Below are positions 24,862 through 36,567 of a stretch of 64,000 nt of DNA, one piece after another. The DNA is from Colias croceus (taxonomy: Eukaryota; Arthropoda; Insecta; Lepidoptera; Pieridae), in NCBI RefSeq assembly GCF_905220415.1, contig NC_059567.1, positions 806,001 to 870,000 of the forward strand, in the 5' to 3' direction. Under the pieces are notes generated by a model. The model saw only the letters and a list, made by a program, of their open reading frames with translations. It did no database searches and was not told the origin of the DNA. The translations under genes were made by a program, and so were the position numbers. The stretch's first letter is position 1. Every line of letters begins with the position of its first letter.

Positions 24862-27800
24862 CTAGCTGGTGCGTTGTGCGCGGGCTGCAAGCAGCCCGCG
24901 AGCCCCTTTTGCCCCTGGGTTGAAGCAATAGGGCAGTCATTAGAAAATGCGTAAGAATTCCCAGTCCATTTGTAATTTTCTGCTAACAGCGATTCCAGAG
25001 TCAATCGGAAGTGCTTATAAATTCCCAATTCAAATATTTTATATTCTGGAATGCTGTCGACCTTCGAGGGTGCGTGGTGCGCGGGCTGCAAGCAGCCCGC
25101 GAGCCTCTTTTGCCCCTGAGTTGAAGCAAAAGGGCAGTCATTTGAAAATGCATTCGAATTTCCTTTCCATTTGTAACATCTGCTAACACTGATTCTACAG
25201 TCAGTCGAAACTGCTTATAAATTCCCCATTCAAATATTTTCTATTACGGGGGGCTATCCACCATCGAGGCTGCATGGTGCGCGGGCTGCAAGCAGCCCGC
25301 GGTACATCCCAGGGACAAAAATCTTCAGTCATTAGAAAATGCGTTAAAATTCCCCGTCAATTTGCTTTTATCTGCTAACAGCGATTCCACAGTAAATCGG
25401 AAGTACTTATAAATTCCCCATTAAAATATTTTCTATTCCGGGGGGCTGTCCACCTTCGAGGGTGCGTGGTGCGCGGGCTGCAAGCAGCCCGCGAAGCATC
25501 CCAGGGCAGAAATCTTCAGTCATTTGAAAATGCATTAAAATTCCCCGTCAATTTGCTATTATCTGCTAACAGCGATTCCACAGTCAATCGGAAGTGCTTA
25601 TAAATTTCAAATACAAATATTTTCTATTCCGGGGAGCGTTTCACCTTCGAGGGTGCGTGGTGCGCGAGCTGCAAGCAGCTCGCGGCTCATCCCAGGGCAG
25701 AAATCTTCAGTCATTTGAAAATGCATTCGAAATTCCTTTCCATTTGTAACATCTGTCAGCGATCTAACAGCGATTCTACAGTCAGTCGAAACTGCTTATA
25801 AATTACTTATTCAAATATTGGTAAAATTTTTGAAACGTCTTATCGATAGCGGGCAGTGAATTTTTATAATAAACTGTTCAAGAGCTATGCTAACACGCTT
25901 GTCGCTTCGCTCCTCGCTACCTATTTGAATATTTACGCCGGCCGCTGCCACGACTCGCTCGCTTCGCTCGCTTGGCTCGTGCGGTAGGTAGTTCAAAAGT
26001 TAACCTTACACGCTCGTCGCTTCGCTCCTCGCTACCTATTTGAATATTTACGCCGGCCTCTGCCGTGATTCCTTCCCTTCGCTCGCTTGGCTCGTGCGGT
26101 AGGTAGTTCAAAAGTTAACATAACACGCTCGTCGCTTCGCTCCTCGCTACCTATTTGAATATTTACGCTGGTCGCTGCCGTGACTCGCTCGCTTCGCTCG
26201 CTTGGCTCGTGCGGTAGGTAGTTCAAAAGTTAACCTAACACGCTCGTTGCTTCGCTCCTCGCTACCTATTTGAATATTTACGCCAGCCGCTGCCGTGACT
26301 CGCTCGCTTCGCTCGCTTGGCTCGTGCGGTAGGTAGTTCAAAAGTTAAACTAACACGCTCGTCGCTTCGCTCCTCGCTACCTATTTGAATATTTACGCCG
26401 GCCGCTGCCGTGACTCGCTCGCTTCGCTCGCTTGGCTCGTGTGGTAGTTCAAAAGTTAACCTTATTCGCTCGTCGCTTCGCTCCTCGCTACCTATTTGAA
26501 TATTTACGTCGGCCGCTGCTGTGACTCGCTCGCTTCGCTCGCTTGGTTCGTGCGGTAGTTTAAAAGTTAATAAATATTTTCTACTCCGGGAGGCTGTCGA
26601 GCCTCGAGGTTGCGCGGTGCGCGGGCAGCAAGCAGCCCGCGGTGCCGTCTTTTACCGATGCTATTCCTATTACCCTTCCTACTATGGAAATTTCCATACA
26701 AAATTTTCGAAAAAAAAAAATTTCGCATTTTACCAAAAATTTTTATATGCCTGGAAGCGGACCAGGTTTTGAAGTATTTTTTACTTCGGCGACCCCGACC
26801 TACCTGCCACCAGTTCAGAGAGCCGTTGAATTTCCTGATGTATGGAAAATGGAAACCGGGAGTCTGAGAGAAATTCTAAGTATGCAGTTTTGTAAATCTG
26901 GCCGATTCAAGCACAGAAGTCAATTTTCAGACCGATCGTGAAGTAACCGGCGCCACCATCTTGCTTTGAAAAATTGGCCATTTTTGAAAAAAAAATTGCG
27001 TCCAATTAGAAATTTCTCGATTGCCCTGGTAGCCCCCCATCTTCCTGATCATTTTTTAGTTCTACACCCCCCATCCATCTCGCGCCGTTTCGGAGAGCCG
27101 TCGAATTTCGCGTCGTATGAAACTCGGAAACCAGCGATGGAAACTCGATTATGAGTATGCCAACTTAATATGCGGCTCGATTAAAGCCTCTGTGCCAAGT
27201 TTCAGCGCAATCGGACCAGCGATGGCCGTTTTAGAATTTGTATGGCGGCGGCCATTTTTTCCGCCATTTTGAATTTTTTTCACAATCTGTGGTAATTGCT
27301 CGAGGTCTACTCCAAGTTTAGTTCGAGCACCCCAGATGCAGCTGCTACCGTTTGCGCGGGCCGTTGACCGTCTTCGCGAGATGTGGGAAAGTTTAAGATT
27401 TCGGATTTTTCTGGATATCCTGGGAGCTGGGCGAGTACGAACATGGTGTGAGTGTATTTCCGCGATGCGCCACCTCGTCTAAATTTACGTTTTTATGTTT
27501 GCGCCAAAAATGGAAAAAATCCAAAATCGAGCGACCCACTATGGCTCCCTGGTAGCGTCCCAGGGTGGTGATCATTTTTAGTTCCGACACCCCCCACCCA
27601 ACTCGCACCGTTTCCGCGGGCCGTTGGATTTTGCGTTGTATGAAAGTTGGAAACTGGGGCCCGGAGCCACTCGAACGGGGCACCGATCGATTCGCCGGCT
27701 CGAACAGAGCACGTGTGCCAAATTTGAGACGTAAGGATTCATAAACGGCGATTTTGGCAAAGTACGGCGGCCATCTTGTTTTCGCGAAAATCCCCATTTT

Positions 27801-28055
27801 TCCACCACCCCTGGTAATCGCCACCAGTTCCGAGCATTTTTTGTTCAGACACCCCCCCTCCAAGTGGCACCGTTTCTGCGCACCTCCAGGGGTCCACTCT
27901 CTTGTCCAGGGTGTTGGAGATGTCAATATTTTTCCGGTGGTCACTCGGCGCACCTCTACACGATCACGTCGAAATCCCCCCAACTTTCCGCGTAGTTTCC
28001 GAGAAACCCGATGTCAGTCAGTCAGTCAGTGGTAGTGTAGCTTTATATATTATAA
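24862..28055 (-). repeat. Unit U8
   Basis: B spans about 24862-25787 with five palindromes, including one followed by 'gtacatcccagggac' near 25300. C spans about 25788-26570 and is the clearest tandem run of 115-bp monomers, with only one header. Its variant 'tgattccttcccttcgctcg' near 26064 is shared with U11. A starts near 26678, type E2. The last two modules share many variants with U7. Confidence 0.85.
25788..26572. repeat. Reference C array: 115-bp tandem monomers
   Basis: After the AT-rich header ('cttatcgatagcgggcagtg'), monomers repeat every 115 bp, for example with equivalent positions at 25917, 26032, 26147 and 26262. Each monomer contains two GC-rich blocks. One is the near-mirror CGCTCGTCGCTTCGCTCCTCGC, split here as cgctcgtcgct / tcgctcctcgc. 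The other is the perfect 18-nt mirror TCGCTCGCTTCGCTCGCT. AT-rich spacers ('ctatttgaatattta', 'tagttcaaaagttaac') separate them. Because 115 is not a multiple of three, the frequent minus-strand peptides of the SERSER/SDER type change frame at every monomer and are not a protein. Confidence 0.9.
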
Positions 28056-30958
28056 CTAGCTGGTGCGTTGTGCGCGGGCTGCAAGCAGCCCGCGAGCCCC
28101 TTTTGCCCCTGGGTTGAAGCAATAGGGCAGTCATTAGAAAATGTGTTAGAATTCCCAGTCCATTTGTAATTTTCTGCTAACAGCGATTCCACAGTCAATC
28201 GGAAGTGCTTATAAATTCCCAATTCAAATATTTTCTATTCTGGAATGCTGTCGACCTTCGAAGGTGCGTTGTGCGCGGGCTGCAAGCAGCCCGCGAGCCC
28301 CTTTTGCCCCTGGGTTGAAGCAATAGGGCAGTCATTTGAAAATAAATTCGAATTTTCTGTCCATTTGTTACATCCGCTAACAGCGATTCTACAGTCAGTC
28401 GGTAATGCTTATAAATTCCCCATTCAAGTATTTTCCACTCCGGGAGGCTGTATACCTTCGAGGAAGCGTAGTGCGCGGGCTGCAAGCAGCCCGCGAAGCA
28501 TCCCAGGGCAGAAATCTTCAGTCATTTGAAAATGCATTAAAATTCCCCGTCAATTTGCTATTATCTGCAAACAGCGATTCCACAGTCAATCGGAAGTGCT
28601 TATAAATTTCAAATTCAAATATTTTCTATTCCGGGGGGTGGTTCACCTTCGAGGGTGCGTGGTGCGCGAGCTGCAAGCAGCTCGCGGCTCATCCCAGGGC
28701 AGAAATCTTCAGTCATTTGAAAATGCATTCGAATTTCCTTTCCATTTGTAACATCTGCTAACAGCGATTCTACAGTCAGTCGAAACTGCTTATAAATTAC
28801 TTATTCAAATATTGTTAAATTTTTGAAACGTCTTATCGATAGCGGGCAGTGACTTTTCATAATAAACTCAAGAGTTAACCTAACACGCTCGTCGCTTCGC
28901 TCCTCGCTACCTATTTGAATATTTAGGCCAGCCGCTGCCGCGACTCGCTCGCTTCGCTCGCTTGGCTCGTGCGATAGGTAGTTCAAAAGTTAACCTAACA
29001 TGCTCGTCGCTTCTCTCCTCGCTACCTATTTGAATATTTAGGCCGGCCGCTGTCGTGACTCGCTCGCTTCGCTCGCATGGCTCGTGTGGTAGTTCAAAAG
29101 TTAACCTTACACGCTCGTCGCTTCGCTCCTCGCTACCTAAACTGCTTATAAATTACTTATTATTCAAATATTGGTAAAATTTTTGAAACGTCTTATCGAT
29201 AGCGGGCAGTGACTTTTTTTCATAATAAACTGTTCAAGAGTTAACCTAACACGCTCGTCGCTTCGCTCCTCGCTACCTATTTCAATATTTAGGCCGGCCG
29301 TTGACGCGAGTCGCTCGCTTCGCTCGCTTGGCTCGTGCGGTAAGTAGTTCAAAAGTTAACCTAACACGCTCGTCGCTTCGCTCCTCGCTACCTATTTGAA
29401 TATTTACGCTGGCCGCTGCCGTGACTCGCTCGCTTCGCTCGCTTGGCTCGTGCGGTAGTTCAAAAGTTAATAAATATTTTCTACTCCGGGAGGCTATCAA
29501 CCCTCGAAGTTGCGCGGTGCGCGGGCAGCAAGCAGCCCGCGGTGCCGTCTTTTGCCGATGCTATTCACTTACCCTTCCTACTATGGAAATTTCCATACAA
29601 AATTTTCGAAAAAAAAAATTTCGCTTTTTAGCAAAAATTTTTATGTGCCTGGAAGCGGACCAAGTTTTTAAACATTTTTTACCTTGGTGACCCCAACCTA
29701 AGTGCCACCAGTTCAGAGAGCCGTTGAATTTCATGATGTATGGAAAATGGCAACCGGGGGTCGGAGAGAAATTCTGAGTATGCAGTTTTGTAAATCTGAC
29801 CAATCAGAGCACAGAAGTCAATTTTCAGACCGATCGTGACGGAACCGGCGCCACCATCTTGCTTTGAAAAATTGGCCATTTTTGAAAAAAAAATTGCGTC
29901 CAATTTGAAATTTCTCGATTGCCCTGGTAGCGCCCCATCTTCCTGATCAATTTTTAGTTCTACACCCCCCGGCTATCTAGTGCCGTTTTGGAGAGCCGTC
30001 GAATTTCGCGTTGTATGAAACTCGGAAACCAGCGATGGAAACTCGATTATGAGTATGCCATCTCAATGTGCGGCTCGACTAAAGCCCCTGTGCCAAGTTT
30101 CAGCGCGATCGGACCAGAGATGACCATTTTAGAATTTGTATGGCGGCGGCCATTTTTTCCGCCATTTTGAATTTTTTTCACTATCTGTGGTAATTGCTCG
30201 AGGTCTACTACAAGTTTAGTTTGAGCACCCCAAATGTAGCTGCTACCGTTTGCGCGGGCCGTTGACCGTCTTCGAGAGATGAGGGAAAGTTTAAGATTTC
30301 GGATTTTTCTGGATATCCTGGGAGCTGGGCGAGTATGAATGCATCATTGGTGTATTTCTCCGTTGCGCCACCTCGTCTAAATTTACGTTTTTATGTTTGC
30401 GCCAAAAACGGAAAAATTCCAAAATCGAGCGACCCACTATGGCTCCCTGGTAGCGTCCCAGGGTGGTGATCATTTTTAGTTCCGGGACCCCCCACCTAAC
30501 TCGCACCGTTTCCGCGGGCCGTTGGATTTTACGTTGTATGGAAGTTGGAAACGGGGGCCCGGAGCCACTCGAACGGGGCACCGATCGATTCGCCGGCTCG
30601 AACAGAGCACGTGTGCCAAATTTGAGACGTAAGGATTCATAAACGGCGATTTTGGCAAAGTACGGCGGCCATCTTGTTTTCGCGAAAATCCCCATTTTTC
30701 CACCACCCCTGGTAATCGCCACCAGTTCCGAGCATTTTTTGTTCAGACACCCCCCCTCCAGGTGGCACCGTTTTTGCGCACCTCCAGGGGTCCACTCGGT
30801 ATTCGAAGATGATCCAGATCGCTATATTTTTCCTCTGGTCACTCGGCGCACCTCTACACGATCACATCGAAATCCCCCCCACTTTCCACGTAGTTTCCGA
30901 GAAAACCGATGTCAGTGAGTGAGTGGTAGTGTAGCTTTATATATTATAATAATAATAA
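28056..30958 (-). repeat. Unit U9
   Basis: B spans about 28056-28785 with four palindromes. C spans about 28786-29470 with headers near 28786 and 29140. The second header has an enlarged T-run ('gtgactttttttcataat') and 'tatttcaatatttagg', shared with U19. A starts near 29578 and is an E1 variant ('tcggtattcgaagatgatcc'). Its second repeat reads 'ctatctagtgccgttttgga'. Confidence 0.85.
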
Positions 30959-32184
30959 CTAGCTGGTGCGTTGTGCGCGGGCTGCAAGCAGCCCGCGAGC
31001 CCCTTTTGCCCCTGGGTTGAAGCTATAGGGCAGTCATTTAAAAATATATTCGAATTTTCTGTGCATTTGTTACATCTGCTAACAGCGATTCTACAGTCAG
31101 TCGGTAATGCTTATAAATTCCCAATTCAAATATTTTCTATTCTGGAATGCTGTCGACCTTCGAAGGTGCGTTGTGCGCGGGCTGCAAGCAGCCCGCGAGC
31201 CCCTTTTGCCCCTGGGTTGAAGCAATAGGGCAGTCATTTGAAAATAAATTCGAATTTTCTGTCCATTTTTAACATCTGCTAACAGCGATTCTACAGTCAG
31301 TCGGTAATGCTTATAAATTCCCCATTCAAGTATTTTCCACTCCGGGAGGCTGTCCACCTTCGAGGGAGCGTAGTGCGCGGGCTGCAAGCAGCCCGCGAAG
31401 CATCCCAGGGCAGAAATCTTCAGTCATTTGAAAATGCATTAAAATTCCCCGTAAATTTGCTATTATCTGCAAACAGCGATTCCACAGTCAATCGGAAGTG
31501 CTTATAAATTTCAAATTCAAATATTTTATATTCCGGGGGGCGGTTCACCTTCGAGGGTGCGTGGTGCGCGAGCTGCAAGCAGCTCGCGGCTCATCCCAGG
31601 GCAGAAATCTTCAGTCATTTTAAAATGCATTCGAATTTCCTTTCCAATTGTAACATCTGCTAACAGCGATTCTACAGTCAGTCGAAACTGCTTATAAATT
31701 CCCCATTCAAATATTTTCTATTCCGGGGGTATCCACCATCGAGGGTGCGTGGTGCGCGGGCTGCAAGCAGCCCGCGGTACATCCCAGGGACAAAAATCTT
31801 CAGTCATTTGAAAATGCGTTAAAATTCCCTGTCAATTTGTTATTATCTGCTAACAGCGATTCCACAGTCAATCGAAGTGCTTATAAATTCCCCATTCAAA
31901 TATTTTCTATTCCGGGGGGCTGTTCACCTTCGAGGACGCGCGGTGCGCGAGCTGCAAGCAGCTCGCGGCTCATCCCAGAGCAGAAATCTTCAGTCATTTG
32001 AAAATGCATTCGAATTTCCTATCCATTTGTTACATCTGCTAACAGCGATTCTACAGTCAGTCGAAACTGCTTATAAATTACTTATTCAAATATTGGTTAA
32101 ATTTTTGAAACGTGATCCCGAATTTTATTTTTTTGATGTGTCTAATCAATAGCGGTGACTTTTCATAATAAACTGTTCAAGACA

Positions 32185-32870
32185 ATAAATGTGTGAAGAT
32201 GTATAAAACATATTGAAAACTTCAAGTCATCATTAGTAGCGTCGTTTAAAATCAAATTCATTATGCTTTCGGCACTAAAAATATCTAAGTGAAAGCCATA
32301 GCACTAAAGTCAAAGGGTGTATCGAATAAGATATCGTTACACTATAAAAATAACTACTTTAAAAAAACCGACTTCAAAAACGGAAAAGTAAAAAATAATT
32401 AATTAGTTACTACATATTATTTAGTTGTGTTATTCACTATATAGGTTTGAAGTCAGTGCCAAGCATAAGCACTTATTAAACTACGCTATTTTTTGATACA
32501 AGAACTACGATTATTTCGATACAAGAACTACCTACTTGCAATTCAATTACATTATTCGCAATACAAAAAATTGGCTATTTTCGATACAAAAACTACACTA
32601 CTCTTGGTGTAAGTCCTACGCTTATAAAGCGTGAACGATTGGCTCATTCACTCAATAAATGTGTGAAGATGAATATATTATTACGTATTGAAAACTTCAG
32701 TCTTTTTAGTAGCTTCGTTTAAAATCAAAATCATTATGTTTTCGGCACTAAAAATAAGAACCTACTTTTCCGTTTTTGAAGTCGGTTTTTTTAACGTAGT
32801 TTTAATAGTTTTTAACCTACGTAGTTTTTTTGTTTGAGTGGGAATCGCCCTAAAGTCGCTTCTGTTCAAG
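32185..32870. mobile_element. AT-rich insert in U10 with fold-back arms and a direct repeat
   Basis: Arms at 32352-32390 and 32763-32801 form a 39-bp inverted repeat with one mismatch, built around ACCGACTTCAAAAACGG. A roughly 100-bp direct repeat also flanks part of it: 'aataaatgtgtgaagatg' through 'ttcggcactaaaaat' occurs at about 32185-32282 and again at about 32655-32755. The arrangement suggests a non-autonomous element that was inserted and partly duplicated. The insert lacks the LINE-like tail seen in U4, U6 and U17 and so preserves the empty site. Confidence 0.6.
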
Positions 32871-32879
32871 AGTTTACTT

Positions 32880-33768
32880 AACACGCTCGTCGCTTAATCG
32901 CTCCTCGCTACCTATTTGAATATTTACGCCGGCCGCTGACGTGACTTGCTCGCTTCGCTCGCTTGGCTAGTGCAGTAGTTCAAAAGTTAACCTAACTCGC
33001 TCGTCGCTTCGCTCCTCGCTACTTCTTTGAATATTTACGCCGGCCGCTGACGTGACTTGCTCGCTTCGCTCGCTTGGCTAGTGCAGTAGTTCAAAAGTTA
33101 ACCTAACTCGCTCGTCGCTTCGCTCCTCACTCTTTCTTTCAATATTTACGCCGGCTGCTGACGTGACTTGCTCGCTTCGCTCGCTTGGCTAGTGCAGTAG
33201 TTCAAAAGTTAACCTTACTCGCTCGTCGCTTCGCTCCTCGCTACTTCTTTGAATTTTTACGCCGGCCGCTGACGTGACTTGCTCGCTTCGCTCGCTTGGC
33301 TAGTGCAGTAGTTCAAAAGTTAACCTAACACGCTCGTCGCTTCGCTCCTCGCTACCTATTTAAATATTTACGCCAGCCGCTGACGTGACTTGCTCGCTTC
33401 GCTCGCTTGGCTAGTGCAGTAGTTCAAAAGTTAACCTAACTCGCTCGTCGCTTCGCTCCTCACTCTTTCTTTCAATATTTACGCCGGCTGCTGACGTGAC
33501 TTGCTCGCTTCGCTCGCTTGGCTAGTGCAGTAGTTCAAAAGTTAACCTTACTCGCTCGTCGCTTCGCTCCTCGCTACTTCTTTGAATTTTTACGCCGGCC
33601 GCTGACGTGACTTGCTCGCTTCGCTCGCTTGGCTAGTGCAGTAGTTCAAAAGTTAACCTAACACGCTCGTCGCTTCGCTCCTCGCTACCTATTTAAATAT
33701 TTACGCCAGCCGCTGCCGTGATTCGCTCGCTTCGCTCGCTTGGCTCGTGCGGTAGTTCAAAAGTTAAT
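32880..33768. repeat. Divergent C array, 111-bp monomers with a three-monomer repeat
   Basis: About eight monomers carry 'gacgtgacttgctcgcttcg' and 'ggctagtgcagtagttc' in place of the usual 'gactcgctcg' and 'ggctcgtgcgg'. The rare variant 'cactctttctttcaatattt' occurs at 33128 and again at 33461. The 333-bp distance equals three 111-bp monomers, so a three-monomer block has been duplicated. The last monomer reverts to the common type next to the bridge. Confidence 0.8.
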
Positions 33769-35254
33769 AAATATTTATTACTCCGGGAGGCTGTCGACCT
33801 TCGAGGTTGCGCGGTGCGCGAGCAGCAAGCAGCCCGCGGCGCCGTCTTTTGCCGTTGCTATTCAATTACCCTTCCTACTATGGAAATTTCCATACAAAAT
33901 TTTCGAAAAAAAAAATTTCGCTTTTTACCAAATATTTTTACATGCCTGGAAGCGGACCAGGTTTTGAAGCATTTTTTACTTCGGCGACCCCGCCCTACCT
34001 GCCACCGGTTCAGAGAGCCGTTGAATTTCGTGATGTATGGAAAATGGAAACCGAGGGTCGGAGAGAAATTCTGAGTATGCAGTTTTGTAAATATGGCCGA
34101 TTAGAGCACAGAAGTCAATTTTCAGACCGATCGTAAAGTAACCGGCGCCACCAACTTGCTTTGAAAAATTGGCCATTTTTGAAAAAAAAATTGCGTCCAA
34201 TTTGAAATTTCTCGATTGCCCTGGGAGCGCCCCATCTTCCTGATCAATTTTTAGTTCTACACCCCCCGGCTATCTAGTGCCGTTTTGGAGAGCCGTCGAA
34301 TTTCGCGTTGTATGAAACTCGGAAACCAGCGATAGAAACTCGATTATGAGTATGCCACCTCAATGTGCGGCTCGACTAAAGCCCCTGTGCCAAGTTTCAG
34401 CGCGATCACACCAGCGATGGCCGTTTTAGAATTTGTATGGCGGCGGCCATTTTTTCCGCCATTTTGAATTTTTTTTGCACTCTGTGGTAATTGCTCGAGG
34501 TCTACTCCAAGTTTAGTTTGAGCACCCCAGATGTGGCTGCTACCGTTTGCGCGGGCCGTTGACCGTCTTCGAGAGATGAGGGAAAGTTTAAGATTTCGGA
34601 TTTTTCTAGATATCCTGGGAGCTGGGCGAGTACGAATGCATCATTGGTGTATTTCTCCATTGCACCACCTCGGCTAAATTTACGTTTTTATGTTTGCGCC
34701 AAAAATGGAAAAATTCCTAAATCGAGCGTCCCACTACGGCTCCCTGGTAGCGTCCCAGGGTGGTGATCATTTTTAGTTCCGGGACCCCCCACCCAACTCG
34801 CACCGTTTCCGCGGGCCGTTGGAGTTTATGTTGTATGGAAGTTGGAAACGGGGGCCCGGAGCCACTCGAACGGGGCACCGATCGATTCGCCGGCTCGAAC
34901 AGAGCACGTGTGCCAAATTTGAGACGTAAGGATTCATAAACGGCGATTTTGGCAAAGTACGGCGGCCATCTTGTTTTCGCGAAAATCCCCATTTTTCCAC
35001 CACCCCTGGTAATCGCCACCAGTTCCGAGCATTTTTTGTTCAGACACCCCCCCTCCAGGTGGCACCGTTTTTGCGCACCTCCAGGGGTCCACTTGGTTTT
35101 CGAAGATGATCGAGATCGCTATATTTTTCCTCTGGTCACTCGGCGCACCTCTACACGATCACGTCGTTAACCCCCCCACTTTCCACGTAGTTTCCGAGAA
35201 AACCGATGTCAGTCAGTGAGTCAGTCAGTGGTAGTGTAGCTTTATATATTATAA

Positions 35255-36567
35255 CTAGCTGGTGCGTTGTGCGCGGGCTGCAAGCAGCCCGCGAGCCCCT
35301 CTTGCCCCTGGGTTGAAGCAATAGGGCAGTCATTAGAAAATGGGTAAGAATTCCCAGTCCATTTGTAATTTTCTGCTAACAGCGATTCCAGAGTCAATCG
35401 TAAGTGTTTATAAATTCCCAATTCAAATATTTTATATTCTGGAATGCTGTCGACCTTCGAGGGTGCGTTGAGCGCGGGCTGCAAGCAGCCCGCGAGCCTC
35501 TTTTGCCCCTGAGTTGAAGCAAAAGGGCAGTCATTTAAAAATAAATTCGAATTTTTTGTCCGTTTGTTACATCTGCTAACAGCGATTCTACAGTCAGTCG
35601 GTAATGCTTATAAATTCCCCATTCAAGTATTTTCTACTCTGGGAGGCTGTCATCCTTCGAGGGAAGGTAGTGCGCGGGCTGCAAGCAGCCCGCGAAGCAT
35701 CCCAGGGCTTAAATCTTCAGTCATTTGAAAATGCGTTAAAATTCCCCGTCAATTTGCTTTTATCTGCTAACAGCGATTCCACAGTCAATCGGAAGTGCTT
35801 ATAAATTTCAAATTCAAATATTTTCTATTCCGGGGAGCGGTTCACCTTCGAGGGTGCGTGGTGCGCGAGCTGCATGCAGCTCGCGGCTCATCCCAGGGCA
35901 GAAATCTTCAGTCATTTGAAAATGCATTCGAATTTCCTTTCCATTTGTAACATCTGCTAACACTGATTCTACAGTCAGTCGAAACTGCTTATAAATTCCC
36001 CATTCAAATATTTTCTATTACGGGGGGCTGTCCACCTTCGAGGGTGGGTGGTGCGCGGGCTGCAAGCAGCCCGCGGTACATCCCAGGGGCAAAAATCTTC
36101 AGTCATTAGAAAATGCGTTAAAATTCCCCGTCAATTTGCTTTTATCGGCTAACAGAGATTCCACAGTAAATCGGAAGTACTTATAAATTCCCCATTAAAA
36201 TATTTTCTATTCCGGGGGGCTGTCCACCTTCGAGGGTGCGTGGTGCGCGGGCTGCAAGCAGCCCGCGAAGCATCCCAGGGCAGAAATCTTCAGTCATTTG
36301 AAAATGCATTAAAATTCCCCGTCAATTTGCTATTATCTGCTAACAGCGATTCCACAGTCAATCGGAAGTGCTTATAAATTTCAAATACAAATATTTTCTA
36401 TTCCGGGGGGCGTTTCACCTTCGAGGGTGCGTGGTGCGCGAGCTGCAAGCAGCTCGCGGCTCATCCCAGGGCAGAAATCTTCTGTCATTTGAAAATACAT
36501 TCGAATTTCCTTTCCATTTGTAACATCTGTCAGCGATCTAACAGCGATTCTACAGTCAGTCAAAACT
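35255..36567. repeat. Reference B array: ~190-200-bp subrepeats with palindromes
   Basis: Palindromes begin near 35272, 35472, 35674, 35864, 36055, 36246 and 36436, a spacing of about 190-202 bp. Between them runs a conserved AT-richer stretch: 'tcttcagtcatttgaaaatg', 'ctgctaacagcgattc', 'cacagtcaatcggaagtgct' and 'tataaattccccattcaa'. In most units the first subrepeat is cut by the CTAG junction and the last palindrome before C is the A/T variant. 192-bp-scale reading frames are broken between subrepeats, so nothing here looks coding. Confidence 0.9.
35864..35885. repeat. Perfect 22-nt palindrome variant
   Basis: Arms CGCGAGCTGC and GCAGCTCGCG enclose AT instead of the usual AA, which makes the site perfectly self-complementary. 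U1 has AC at the same place (1717-1738). The centre drifts while the arms stay paired. Confidence 0.9.

Larger units (their letters stand above)
30959..35254 (-). repeat. Unit U10, longest unit, with insert and divergent C array
   Basis: The left junction has the longest ATA run ('tattataataataataact'). B spans about 30959-32065 with six palindromes. The C header near 32070-32175 is decayed and is followed by an insert of about 700 bp. The C array from about 32880 to 33768 uses a different monomer of about 111 bp. The bridge carries 'gcgcgagcagcaagcagccc', and A starts near 33867, type E1. Confidence 0.85.

Noticed and set aside
25811..26341. Peptides of the SERSER / SEERSDERV type on the minus strand as a repetitive protein
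   Set aside because: They come from the 115-bp C monomer, whose length shifts the frame at every copy, so no frame stays open for more than about two monomers.
32185..32755. LTR retrotransposon, based on the ~100-bp direct repeats
   Set aside because: The repeats are too short and diverged, have no TG...CA ends that I can see, and enclose no primer-binding site, polypurine tract or coding remains.
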